Assembly: GCA_021647785.1 (NCBI GenBank)
Contig: JAKIUC010000013.1
Location: forward strand, 1-64,000
Length of the DNA stretch: 64,000 nt
Direction: 5' to 3'
Source of the DNA: Melioribacteraceae bacterium
Lineage (GTDB): Bacteria > Bacteroidota > Ignavibacteria > Ignavibacteriales > Melioribacteraceae
The notes under the pieces were generated by a model that had not been told where the DNA came from, did no database searches, and worked only from the letters and a program-made list of their open reading frames with translations. The position numbers and the translations under genes were made by a program. Each line of letters begins with the position of its first letter. Within the stretch, counting starts at the first letter, position 1. Shown here one piece after another: positions 52,081-61,353 of the stretch.

Positions 52081-52530
52081 TGTTCCTCCAATTAGTTAAT
52101 AAGATGAATTAATTAAACAAATTAAGTTTGAGTGATTAATTACTAATTTGATAACTTAAACAGTTATAGTTCACTCAATAATATTTGCTAACAAGGAAGT
52201 TATTAAAAATAAGATTTAAGGTCAAATTATATAAAAATAAATTTCTCACAAATTATTAATAAAATTTTGAACTAATGAGAAGAATGTTTTTTAAATAGGA
52301 GAATGTGTCCAATTATAAAATTATAGCTAAGAACAAGATTCCAAAATTCAATTTATTATGAATAGATATCTGCCAGTAATACCAAAGGGAAAAGAAAATT
52401 TTTTTGCTGATGTGTTTGGAAGGTTCTGAATAAAATTTCTAATTAAATAATATTTGTTGATAAAAAATATGTAATAATTTAATTGACAACCATATTTTTG
52501 AAAATGAGATATGAAAATAAAAGCTCTCTG
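52081..52530. other. Gene-free leader region upstream of the TonB receptor
   Basis: About 450 bp of very AT-rich DNA with no credible ORF. GGAGGAACA on the minus strand just before the receptor ATG is its ribosome site. A weak inverted repeat TTGAGTGA (52128-52135)/TCACTCAA (52171-52178) may be regulatory; otherwise I see nothing in it. Confidence 0.4.
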
Positions 52531-52604
<74 letters not shown>

Positions 52605-52816
52605 AAAATTTACGTATGCAAATTAATAAAATTAGTAAATGAAAAAAATATTTTTTTAAAAAGAATAGTGATGGTTACCTATATTTTAAAAATAAACAAG
52701 TAGTTAAAACTTAAATATAAAAAGAGGTAGTATAAAAATTTTAGAAAAAGATTCGATGATTGTTAAAGAAAAAATTACTAAGTTTTATATTTAACATTCA
52801 TTTTTTACGAGGAACA

Positions 52817-53716
52817 ATGGAGTTTCATAAAATATCGGTTGAAGTTTCTGAGGGTGAATCTGCAAATATTAAAAAATTTATTGTGTCTCTTGGAGATATC
52901 AGAAGTTCAGTAAGTGTAAAAAAATCTGAGAGTAATAAAGACCTGAAAACTTCATTTTATACATTTAGTATTGAGACTGACGTAATAAAAGATTTTCTTC
53001 TTAAGTTCAACAAAGCACACCTTAAAGCTGTTTCACAAGACGAGATGAATGAAAAATTAAGAACGTCTATTCAGAGCAATGCAGCCTATAATTCAGCGGT
53101 GAATTCTGCTGTGAGTTCGGACGATCTAAAAGGTATTAGAAAGCGAAAGACACTTGATGATTTCATTTCGGAGGGTAATTATGCAGTTCTGCTTGACATG
53201 ATTAGAAATATTAGATTAGAGGAGAACAAAAGACACAGAGCTGAGATGGGAATTCCGACAGCAGTTAAAAGAGCAATAGAAATAAGTTTTGAAGAGGGGG
53301 AAAGTGGAAAAAGAGGGGCAAGTAGTGCTTTGGAGGAGTTGATAAATATTGCCACAAATGCTCAATTAAAGAATCTTAGATTAAACCATATTTTAATAAA
53401 TGCCGGTCAGAAAGCGATTGAAATTTGCACCTTGTATGAAGACTTTGCTGATGAGTTAATTAAGATTGGTAATAATATTAAAATGCCAAATATTATTAGT
53501 ATTAATTCGGTTGTTAAGTTTTCTTCAATTACTCTGCGAGATGATAGAAATTTTAAGCCAGAATATGAAGCCGATATTAATATTGCTATTAAAAATACAA
53601 ATCTAAGATGGTTAAGAATGGCATACGATAGTGTTGAACATGAAATTAGTGATGAGGATAAAAAACTGTATGAAAGATTTATTAGCTTTATTGAATATAA
53701 AAAGTTAGGTAATTAA
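52817..53716 (+). CDS. Unrecognised 299-aa cytoplasmic protein
   Basis: ATG 52817 follows GAGGAAC; a TTG at 52760 would add 19 hydrophobic residues that look like leader noise. The protein has an N-terminal alpha/beta region (about 1-70), a basic segment (SSDDLKGIRKRKTLDDFISEGNY), and a helical C-terminal two-thirds (ALEELINIATNAQLKNLRLNHILINAGQKAIEI). No signal peptide, membrane segment or catalytic motif is visible. It is convergent with the 566-aa gene and shares its terminator. I cannot assign a function. Confidence 0.7.
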   Translation: MEFHKISVEVSEGESANIKKFIVSLGDIRSSVSVKKSESNKDLKTSFYTFSIETDVIKDFLLKFNKAHLKAVSQDEMNEKLRTSIQSNAAYNSAVNSAVSSDDLKGIRKRKTLDDFISEGNYAVLLDMIRNIRLEENKRHRAEMGIPTAVKRAIEISFEEGESGKRGASSALEELINIATNAQLKNLRLNHILINAGQKAIEICTLYEDFADELIKIGNNIKMPNIISINSVVKFSSITLRDDRNFKPEYEADINIAIKNTNLRWLRMAYDSVEHEISDEDKKLYERFISFIEYKKLGN

Positions 53717-53723
53717 TAAATCT

Positions 53724-53763
53724 AGAATAGTTGAAGCCTTTGGACAAGGGCTTCAACTATTCT
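53724..53763. terminator. Bidirectional terminator
   Basis: Perfect 15-base arms AGAATAGTTGAAGCC (53724-53738) and GGCTTCAACTATTCT (53749-53763) with a 10-nt loop lie between two convergent genes. Confidence 0.85.
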
Positions 53764-53788
53764 ATTCCAGATTTATTTTTGTATTTTT

Positions 53789-55489
53789 TTACGCTTTCAT
53801 TCTAAGTCCACGTTCTTCGTGAGTAAAAATCCAGCTAACCACTTTACCGATATCAATTTTTCCAAAATTATTCCAATATTCTTTATTCCGTATATGCATC
53901 GAACTTGTATCTTCAATAGAAATTGACTCTGCTTCATCCATTAAATTGGTCAACCTTTTTTGCCATTTCTCAATATTTGAAACTCTTAAATCGAGCCATC
54001 CATCCATTGCCCATAGGTTAATATTCTCTGGAGTTATTTCCAATTCATCTTCTCCGTGGTTTGGTGGTATCTTCATTATATTTCCACGTAACAACTGTTT
54101 TCCATCGGGATAAAGTATTGGAATACCAATAGAAATAATTTCACTTCGCAGTTTGCTATCTCCTTTTAGAAGTAAATATATTTTTTCAGAAAGAGTGGAA
54201 GCGTTACTCGCCACAATCTCCTTCATTGTGTTAGCAACATAACTAAGCAAATTAATTTCATGCAGTAATTTTGATAATCTTGGAGGACCAAGTAATTCGA
54301 ACGCAACACTTCTAATACTATGTTTTTCTTCAAGTTGTTTTAATTTTTTAACAGCATAGTTTTGCATAAACCCTGCTCTATAGGTTGGCTCCATTGTAGC
54401 ATTATCAAGAGCATTAATAATATCATGCCCAGTGTTACCACCTTTTATTTCATAAATAATTGTTTTTGAAATCTCTTCAGGTGTAACAAACTCCATTTGT
54501 CCCTGTCCGGTTATGGCTTCAAATTCTCCACGTGAGAAAGTTCCATTTTCACCAGTATCAATAAAAACAGACTTAAGATTTTCTCCGGTAGTAGGAAATT
54601 TGTGATCAAGTTTAAGTTTCAATTTATCATCTAACTCAATTGATTTTTCGAATGGGATATCTACCAACTCAATTGGTTTGCCACCTTTTTTAACTTCGCC
54701 ATACACAATTTTTTTCCAAGCTATGGCTGCGGTTGGTTTAATCTCCTTTGTAATTGGACCATCCGGAGTTCTTCCCATAAGGAACAGTAGTAAAGTGTGT
54801 GCACCAGCAACTGACGATTTACTAAGTAAAACCCTCGAAGGCTTCTCCTCGCTATGTGTATAAGGGATATTTAAACCCATTCCGCCAGTTCCACTAGTTC
54901 CAATTTTCACATACATCTTTGTATTAAATTCAAACATTGAGGCATATAAAATTTGAATATGCCTAATCAATTGGGGGATGTATTGATTACACAATAACTT
55001 TTCTGTTTCCACAATCATCGAGTCGGCAGTAGGCATTTCACTAATTTTCTTTCGAATGTTGCGATATGTTGTGTAAATATCTTGGTATGCAATTCCTGTT
55101 GCAGCATTTACACTATCAATAATTATTTCAGGTTTATATTCCGAAAGTAACTTGTAAATTGATGAGTTGTGAAGTATATCATCACTAAGCTCATCCATTG
55201 TATCTCTTAGTAAAATTTGCCGTGTATCTTTTTCTTCAAGAAGTTCAAAACGATTAGTATCTTTAAAATCGTGGCGGACAAAAATATTGCCCCAACAAGG
55301 AATAAAATAACCATCAGGCAAATGTGGAAAATCTTTTTTGAGGTTTTCTACTTGCTCCTCTGCCTCAGATTTTCTTAGTGATGAAATAATAATTCTCTTT
55401 GGTCCTTCTCTAATTAAATTGCGGGATAAACTATTTCCAACAAGCCCCCACCCACCAAAGAGCAATACTGTTTTGTTTTTAATATCCAT
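53789..55489 (-). CDS. Unrecognised NAD(P)-binding Rossmann protein
   Basis: 566 aa. The N-terminus TVLLFGGWGLVGNSLSRNLI is a dinucleotide-binding GGxGxxG motif of short-chain dehydrogenase/epimerase type; the next region (PEIIIDSVNAATGIAYQDIY) fits the same fold. The long C-terminal part (VKIGTSGTGGMGLNIPYTHSE, GKQLLRGNIMKIPP, NINLWAMDGWLDLRVSNIEKW) is not a family I know. No signal peptide is present. It is transcribed alone, convergent with the 299-aa gene. The enzyme activity is unknown. Confidence 0.75.
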   Translation of the reverse strand: MDIKNKTVLLFGGWGLVGNSLSRNLIREGPKRIIISSLRKSEAEEQVENLKKDFPHLPDGYFIPCWGNIFVRHDFKDTNRFELLEEKDTRQILLRDTMDELSDDILHNSSIYKLLSEYKPEIIIDSVNAATGIAYQDIYTTYRNIRKKISEMPTADSMIVETEKLLCNQYIPQLIRHIQILYASMFEFNTKMYVKIGTSGTGGMGLNIPYTHSEEKPSRVLLSKSSVAGAHTLLLFLMGRTPDGPITKEIKPTAAIAWKKIVYGEVKKGGKPIELVDIPFEKSIELDDKLKLKLDHKFPTTGENLKSVFIDTGENGTFSRGEFEAITGQGQMEFVTPEEISKTIIYEIKGGNTGHDIINALDNATMEPTYRAGFMQNYAVKKLKQLEEKHSIRSVAFELLGPPRLSKLLHEINLLSYVANTMKEIVASNASTLSEKIYLLLKGDSKLRSEIISIGIPILYPDGKQLLRGNIMKIPPNHGEDELEITPENINLWAMDGWLDLRVSNIEKWQKRLTNLMDEAESISIEDTSSMHIRNKEYWNNFGKIDIGKVVSWIFTHEERGLRMKA

Positions 55490-55743
55490 AAATTCCTCGT
55501 TATTATTTTTTACTTATGAGTGTAAACTAAGATATTGGAGTATTTGAGACAAGTGAATTATGCAATAAATATATGCTATTTTTTTTGAAAATAGTTCTTG
55601 AAAAATAGGAATAGAATAGAGGCTTCATTAAATTTAGAATTGATAAAAAATAAAATAATTTGTGGTTTGAACAAACAAAATTTAAGCTGTTGTATTCAAA
55701 ATAATTTTACAAAATAGATAGAATTGAAAATAAAGAATAAAGT

Positions 55744-56217
55744 ATGAAACTAACTGAAATATTAAAATTAGATAAAATAAAAATTGATTTCAACGGAACA
55801 ACAAAAGAGGAAATCATTAATGAGATGATTGATTTGTTTAAGGGAGATGAAAGGGTTACTGATATTGAAACTATTAGAACAGTAGTTCTTGAGCGAGAAA
55901 AAATTATGTCAACTGGGGTTGGTAACGGATTCGCAATCCCTCATGGTAAAACAAATATGGTTACTGAAATGGTTGCTGGGTTTGGTCTTCTAAAAAATCC
56001 TATTGATTTTGAAGCCTTGGATGGTAAACCAGTAAATCTTATTTTTATGTTAATTGGGCAGGAAGATTCTGTCGGTCAGCATATAAAGATGCTAAGTAGA
56101 ATTTCCAGAATTATGAATCAAGAATTGGTTAGAAAAAAACTTTTAAATGCCTCTTCAACTAAGGAGATATTCCAAATATTTGAAGATGAAGAGAGTAAGT
56201 ATTTGGAAATTTCATAA
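55744..56217 (+). CDS. ptsN: PTS EIIA-like protein (PtsN type)
   Basis: 157 aa of the fructose/nitrogen EIIA fold: REKIMSTGVGNGFAIPHGKT with phospho-acceptor His67, then VNLIFMLIGQED and HIKMLSRISRIM. It is a regulatory phosphocarrier in the PTS-Ntr type systems or part of a sugar PTS; no EIIB/EIIC lies near, favouring a regulatory role. It begins a block with hisS 23 nt downstream and rlmB next. Confidence 0.85.
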   Translation: MKLTEILKLDKIKIDFNGTTKEEIINEMIDLFKGDERVTDIETIRTVVLEREKIMSTGVGNGFAIPHGKTNMVTEMVAGFGLLKNPIDFEALDGKPVNLIFMLIGQEDSVGQHIKMLSRISRIMNQELVRKKLLNASSTKEIFQIFEDEESKYLEIS

Positions 56218-56240
56218 ACGAAAACTCACGATTAAAAACT

Positions 56241-57473
56241 ATGATAAAAGCTATTACAGGAACAAAAGATATTCTGCCTAATGAAATTCCAAATTGGAAT
56301 AATCTTGAAGATATTGTATGCAATGCAATGAAAGCCTTTAACTACAAGGAGATACGCACGCCAATATTTGAAGAGACTCGTCTTTTTAGCCGTGGCATTG
56401 GGGAAGCTACTGATATTGTTGGCAAGGAGATGTACACATTTCTTGACAGAAGCGAGACCAGTATTACGTTGAAACCTGAAATGACAGCCTCTGTAGTACG
56501 AGCTTTGTTAGAACATTCGTTAGACAAACAGAATCAATTAAATAAATTATTTTATATCTCCCCAATGTTTCGCCAAGAGAGACCGCAGGCTGGGCGTTTC
56601 AGACAATTTAACCAGTTTGGTGCCGAAGCCCTTGGCAGCATTAGCCCAGCCCTCGATGCAGAGATGATTTTGTTAGCTTATCAAATATTAAAGAGATTGG
56701 GGTTATCCAATTTTGTTGTGAAAATAAATTCACTTGGTGTACCATCATCGCGTGAGAATTATAAAAATTTGCTGAAAGAATATTTGTCCGATAAACTAAA
56801 TGACTTATCGGAAGAGAGTCAGAAAAGATATGAGACAAATATACTCCGCCTCTTTGATAGCAAGGATAGAGATGACCAAAAGATAATGGAACACGCACCA
56901 TTGTTGATTGAACACTTGGATGACGAATCACTCGAACATTTTGAAGAAGTAAAGCAAATGCTACTCAGTGCTGGTGTACCATTTGAAGTGGACCCAAAAT
57001 TAGTTCGCGGATTGGATTACTACACTCATACAACTTTTGAACTTGTGAGTGGGAGTGTTGGTTCGCAATCGGCACTGTGCGGCGGTGGGCGTTACGATTT
57101 GCTTGTAAAACAACTTGGTGAACGTGATGTACCTGGAGTTGGCTTTGCAGCTGGCATTGAAAGAATTCTACTTGCAATGGAGAATGAAAAAGTAATGCCA
57201 GAGTTTATACCGCAAATTGATTATTACATTGTACGACTTGAAAAAGAATTAAGCAAAAAAGTATTTGAGATTGCCAATAATCTACGCAAAGAGAAATCGG
57301 TTGAATTCGATTACACACAGCGGAGTGTTAAAGCTCAAATGCGAGAGGCTAATAGACTTGGAGCTAAAAAAGTATTAATGATTGGCGGCAGCGAATATGA
57401 ACGAGGAATGGTGGTGTTAAAAAATATGTCTGATGGCTCGCAAGAAGAGATAGCGATAAAAGAATTTGAATAA
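56241..57473 (+). CDS. hisS: Histidyl-tRNA synthetase
   Basis: 410-aa class II synthetase. Motif 1 region (FEETRLFSRGIGEATDIVGKEMYTF), TLKPEMTASVVRALLEH, motif 2 (FRQERPQAGRFRQFNQFGAEALG), the HisRS-specific LVRGLDYYTHTTFE, motif 3 (GVGFAAGIERILLAM) and a C-terminal anticodon-binding domain are all present. Length is normal. rlmB follows after 12 nt. Confidence 0.98.
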   Translation: MIKAITGTKDILPNEIPNWNNLEDIVCNAMKAFNYKEIRTPIFEETRLFSRGIGEATDIVGKEMYTFLDRSETSITLKPEMTASVVRALLEHSLDKQNQLNKLFYISPMFRQERPQAGRFRQFNQFGAEALGSISPALDAEMILLAYQILKRLGLSNFVVKINSLGVPSSRENYKNLLKEYLSDKLNDLSEESQKRYETNILRLFDSKDRDDQKIMEHAPLLIEHLDDESLEHFEEVKQMLLSAGVPFEVDPKLVRGLDYYTHTTFELVSGSVGSQSALCGGGRYDLLVKQLGERDVPGVGFAAGIERILLAMENEKVMPEFIPQIDYYIVRLEKELSKKVFEIANNLRKEKSVEFDYTQRSVKAQMREANRLGAKKVLMIGGSEYERGMVVLKNMSDGSQEEIAIKEFE

Positions 57474-57485
57474 AGGTTTATTGGC

Positions 57486-58217
57486 ATGAGAAAAGTAATT
57501 GGACGAAAACCCGTTTTAGAGGCTATCAATTCTGGTGAAGAAATAGATAGAATTATGATATCCTACGGACAAAAGGGGAGTATCATTGAATCAATATTAA
57601 ATGCTGCGAAGAAACGAAAAATAAAAATATCACAACTCTCTCCGCATAAATTTAAGGAGAGTGAAAAGGGCTTAAATACACAGGGTGTTATAGCTTTTAT
57701 CAACGACCTGAACATGTGGGAAGCAGAAACACTAATTGCCCAATCAAAAAAAAGTGAGAACCCGCTAATTTTAATTTTGGATGAAATTCAAGATACACAT
57801 AATATGGGAGCAATTTTCAGAAGTGCCGAAGCAAGTGGAGTTGATGGTGTAATTATTACACAGCGAAATACTGCACCTTTAAATGAAACAGTTGAGAAAA
57901 CTTCTGCTGGGGCAATATCGCATTTAAAAATATCACAAGTTTCAAATCTGTTTCAAGCTATGGAGTTACTGAAAGATAATGGCTTCTGGATTTATGGTTC
58001 ATCGCTTGGGAAGAATTCGCAAAATTATACCGAGCATAGTTATAAAGGTGCGGTGGCAATTGTTGTTGGCAATGAGGAGAAGGGAATTAGGAAAAGTGTG
58101 GCAGAAAATTGTGACCACTTAATTCAAATTCCAATGCTGGGTAAAACGCAATCGCTTAATGTATCAGTTGCAACTGGGATTATACTTTACGAGGTTGTTA
58201 GGCAGAGAGGAAATTAA
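57486..58217 (+). CDS. rlmB: TrmH-family 23S rRNA (guanosine-2'-O)-methyltransferase RlmB
   Basis: 243-aa SPOUT methyltransferase. An N-terminal substrate-binding domain (GRKPVLEAINSGEEIDRI) precedes the knotted catalytic domain with LILDEIQDTHNMGAIFRSAEASGVDGVI, VVGNEEKGIRKSVAENCD and IPMLGKTQSLNVSVATGIILYEV. RlmB methylates G2251 in E. coli 23S rRNA; tRNA-modifying TrmH relatives are possible but the N-terminal domain favours RlmB. It is co-transcribed with hisS. Confidence 0.92.
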   Translation: MRKVIGRKPVLEAINSGEEIDRIMISYGQKGSIIESILNAAKKRKIKISQLSPHKFKESEKGLNTQGVIAFINDLNMWEAETLIAQSKKSENPLILILDEIQDTHNMGAIFRSAEASGVDGVIITQRNTAPLNETVEKTSAGAISHLKISQVSNLFQAMELLKDNGFWIYGSSLGKNSQNYTEHSYKGAVAIVVGNEEKGIRKSVAENCDHLIQIPMLGKTQSLNVSVATGIILYEVVRQRGN

Positions 58218-58218
58218 A

Positions 58219-58542
58219 TTAAGCAGCAATCTCTTCTCCTTTAGCTTTTACTAAATCTAACAATGGAGAAAATTCATTACTATTAAAAAATTTTTCTCCA
58301 ACTCCAATTGGTTCAATTATAAAATCAACAACTTCAGTAGCTAACCAAAGTTTTGCTGAATATTTTCCGCTATCTATATTGTCAAATTGTGGAGATACAA
58401 TCAATAAATCAATATCGCTTTCTCTATTTGGTTTCCCATACGCATGGCTACCATAGAGAAATACTTTTGAAATATTTAATCCATTTTTCTCTAATTCTGA
58501 TATATATTTTCGTATTATTTCTCTAACTTTTTTTGTAACCAT
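58219..58542 (-). CDS. MNT-type nucleotidyltransferase (antitoxin of a HEPN-MNT module)
   Basis: 107 aa with the minimal nucleotidyltransferase motif GSHAYGKPNRESDIDLLIVS (G-S-x-A-x-G and D-x-D). In active modules MNT proteins AMPylate and silence the HEPN RNase toxin. The gene is intact and overlaps the end of the HEPN frame (58515-58542), typical of the pair. Its HEPN partner is broken, so it is probably an orphan antitoxin. It is convergent with rlmB, one base apart. Confidence 0.88.
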   Translation of the reverse strand: MVTKKVREIIRKYISELEKNGLNISKVFLYGSHAYGKPNRESDIDLLIVSPQFDNIDSGKYSAKLWLATEVVDFIIEPIGVGEKFFNSNEFSPLLDLVKAKGEEIAA

Positions 58543-58800
58543 ATTAAAGTCTCTTTAGTTTTCTCTACTATTTCTAATGCTATTTTATAATTTGGTGCTG
58601 GCAAAGTTAATTCAGGGTATCTTCCTTCTAATTGAAAATTCATCAGTTCTGAAAAAACTAATTTTATTTCATTGCTGATTTCTATCCCAATATTATCAGC
58701 CAAATGAAGTTTTTCTTTTTGCAATTAAAATTTCTGCTGTTTCAATTGATTCAATAGCCCCATTTTGCCAATGGTCAATATGCTTATCGAAATTTTCCAT
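58515..58800 (-). pseudogene. HEPN-domain toxin with deletion and frameshift
   Basis: From ATG 58800 the frame gives a HEPN N-terminus (MENFDKHIDHWQNGAIESIETAEILIAK) and stops at 58696. The HEPN C-terminus (LHLADNIGIEISNE ... NFQLEGRYPELTLP ... TKETLIWLQKKLE) continues in another frame from about 58724. Compared with intact relatives the centre, including the helix carrying the RNase motif, is missing. The join lies at an A-rich run (58708-58722). Confidence 0.8.
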
Positions 58801-59088
58801 ACTTTAATATATAAAAAATATTGACAAGATTTTATTTAGTTCCTCCTCCATGGTAGTACTTTGGACAAAGGAACTTTATCTACAAAGACTGACAACATTT
58901 TACTTTAAGTATTGTGGAAATATTTTAGAAAAAGAAAAAGGGAATGATGCTTAGTAATATTTCATAAATAAGACAAACAACACAATAATCTAAAAACAAT
59001 GGAAAATATTGAAATAACAGCTAAATTCTAATCTTGATATTTAATTCCAGTTTGATTAAGTTTGGAATGTAATTAGAAAGGAATAGAA

Positions 59089-60567
59089 ATGAGTGATGAA
59101 ACAAGCATTAAAAAAGATGACTTGCAAGCTGATGAAAAAGATTTAATAAATGAATTGACCGATTCTGAATATAAATGGGGATTTGTTACTGATATTGAGG
59201 AAGAAGAATTTCCAAAAGGATTGAGTGAAGATATTGTTCGTAGAATATCAAAAATAAAGAATGACCCTAAGTGGATGACAGAATATAGAGTAAAGGCTTA
59301 TAAACATTGGTTAACATTAAAAGAACCTAAGTGGGCAAAGGTAAAGTACCCGAAGATAGATTTCCAAAATATCCGATACTATTCAGCACCAAAACAAAAA
59401 GAGCAGTTAGAAAGTTTAGATGATGTTGACCCGGAACTATTAAAAACATTTGAGAAACTTGGGATTCCAATTGAGGAGCAGAAAAAACTCTCCAATGTAG
59501 CTGTAGATGCTGTGTTTGATTCTGTTTCTGTTAAAACAACATTTCAAGATACGTTGATGGAGAAGGGGATAATTTTTTCTCCACTTTCGGAGGCAATTAA
59601 AAATCATCCCGAGTTAGTGAAAGAGTATTTTGGCTCTGTTGTGCCATACACGGATAATTATTATGCCGCTTTGAATGCAGCAGTTTTTAGTGAGGGTTCT
59701 TTCGTCTATATTCCAAAGGGTGTTCGATGCCCAATGGAGCTTTCCACTTACTTCAGAATTAATGCAATGGATACCGGTCAATTTGAGCGAACTATTGTTA
59801 TTGCTGATGAAGGTGCGTATGTGAGTTATCTTGAAGGATGTACAGCTCCTATGCGCGATAACAATCAGTTACATGCAGCAGTGGTAGAGTTAGTTGCAAA
59901 AAAAGGGGCACAGATTAAATACTCCACAGTTCAAAATTGGTACCCTGGTGATAAAGATGGGAAAGGCGGAATTTATAATTTTGTAACAAAGCGTGGAGTT
60001 TGTGAAGAGAGTGCAAAAATCTCTTGGACACAAGTGGAGACTGGCTCTGCAATTACTTGGAAGTACCCAAGCACTATTCTAAAAGGAGATAACTCCGTTG
60101 GCGAATTCTATTCGGTTGCAGTTACAAACAATTATCAGCAAGCAGATACTGGAACAAAGATGGTACATCTTGGGAAAAATACAAAGAGTACAATTGTATC
60201 AAAAGGTATTTCTGCTGGTCATAGTAATAACTCATACAGAGGATTAGTGAAAATTGGCAAGCATGCCGATGGTGCAAGAAATTTTTCTCAATGCGATTCG
60301 ATGTTAATGAGTGATAAATGTGGTGCACACACTTTCCCATATATTGAAATAGATAATAAGAATTCAATAGTTGAGCATGAAGCCACGACTTCTAAAATTA
60401 GTGAAGACCAAATATTTTATTTGAACCAAAGAGGAATTTCCACTGAAGATGCTGTGAGTATGATTGTGAATGGATTTTGTAAAGAAGTATTCAAAGAGCT
60501 ACCTATGGAGTTTGCGGTAGAAGCTACAAAGTTGTTAGCACTTAGTCTAGAAGGAAGCGTTGGGTAA
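59089..60567 (+). CDS. sufB: Fe-S cluster scaffold SufB
   Basis: 492-aa core of the SufBC2D scaffold that assembles iron-sulfur clusters. Family blocks include [79 protein letters not shown], and the C-terminal [19 protein letters not shown]. Length is normal. It begins sufB-sufC-sufD-sufS; no IscR/SufR regulator is adjacent. The 288-bp leader (58801-59088) is AT-rich and shows no gene. Confidence 0.98.
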   Translation: MSDETSIKKDDLQADEKDLINELTDSEYKWGFVTDIEEEEFPKGLSEDIVRRISKIKNDPKWMTEYRVKAYKHWLTLKEPKWAKVKYPKIDFQNIRYYSAPKQKEQLESLDDVDPELLKTFEKLGIPIEEQKKLSNVAVDAVFDSVSVKTTFQDTLMEKGIIFSPLSEAIKNHPELVKEYFGSVVPYTDNYYAALNAAVFSEGSFVYIPKGVRCPMELSTYFRINAMDTGQFERTIVIADEGAYVSYLEGCTAPMRDNNQLHAAVVELVAKKGAQIKYSTVQNWYPGDKDGKGGIYNFVTKRGVCEESAKISWTQVETGSAITWKYPSTILKGDNSVGEFYSVAVTNNYQQADTGTKMVHLGKNTKSTIVSKGISAGHSNNSYRGLVKIGKHADGARNFSQCDSMLMSDKCGAHTFPYIEIDNKNSIVEHEATTSKISEDQIFYLNQRGISTEDAVSMIVNGFCKEVFKELPMEFAVEATKLLALSLEGSVG

Positions 60568-60603
60568 TAATTGAAAATTAGGAATAGAAAATTAGGAAAT
60601 AAA

Positions 60604-61353
60604 ATGATATCAATAAAAAATTTAAAAGCTAAAATTGACGGCAAAGAGATTTTGCAGGGGATTAATTTAGAAGTAAATGCGGGTGAAGTGCATGCTATAA
60701 TGGGACCGAATGGTTCAGGAAAATCGACACTTGCTAATGTTTTAACCGGACACGAAAAGTATGAACCTACAGGAGGCGAGGTAATTTTTAATGGAAAGAA
60801 CTTGTTAGACCTCTCGCCGGAGGATAGAGCGAGGGAAGGATTGTTTTTAGGCTTTCAATATCCGGTTGAAATTCCGGGTGTAAGTAATGCAACATTTTTG
60901 CAGACTGCTATAAATGAAATTCACAAATACAATAATGAAGCTGAGTTAACTCCAAAAGAATTTTTAGATAGAATGAAAGAGAAAGCAAAAGTTGTTGGGA
61001 TGGATAACTCATTAATTAGTCGTTCTGTTAATACTGGTTTTTCGGGTGGCGAAAAAAAGAAAAATGAAATATTCCAACTCTTGATGTTAAATCCTAAACT
61101 TGCAATATTGGATGAAACCGACTCTGGGCTTGATATAGATGCACTTCGAGTAGTATCGAATGGAGTAAATGAATTTAGGAATGAAAATAATGCTGTAATT
61201 TTAGTTACGCATTACCAACGTCTGCTCGATTATATTGTGCCGGATTTCATCCATGTTATATATCAAGGTGAAATTATTAAATCTGGTGGCAAAGAATTAG
61301 CACTTGAACTTGAAGCAAAAGGGTACGATTGGATTACGAATGGTGAAGCATAA
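60604..61353 (+). CDS. sufC: Fe-S assembly ATPase SufC
   Basis: 249-aa ABC ATPase of the SufBCD complex. Walker A GPNGSGKSTLANVLTGH (about 35-51), signature FSGGEKKKNEIFQ and Walker B LAILDETDSGLDIDALR are complete; the YNPKYEPT-like KYEPTGGEV insert is typical of SufC. ATG 60604 after TTAGGAAAT is preferred; the frame opens earlier at a TTG (60571). Its stop overlaps the sufD ATG. Confidence 0.97.
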   Translation: MISIKNLKAKIDGKEILQGINLEVNAGEVHAIMGPNGSGKSTLANVLTGHEKYEPTGGEVIFNGKNLLDLSPEDRAREGLFLGFQYPVEIPGVSNATFLQTAINEIHKYNNEAELTPKEFLDRMKEKAKVVGMDNSLISRSVNTGFSGGEKKKNEIFQLLMLNPKLAILDETDSGLDIDALRVVSNGVNEFRNENNAVILVTHYQRLLDYIVPDFIHVIYQGEIIKSGGKELALELEAKGYDWITNGEA

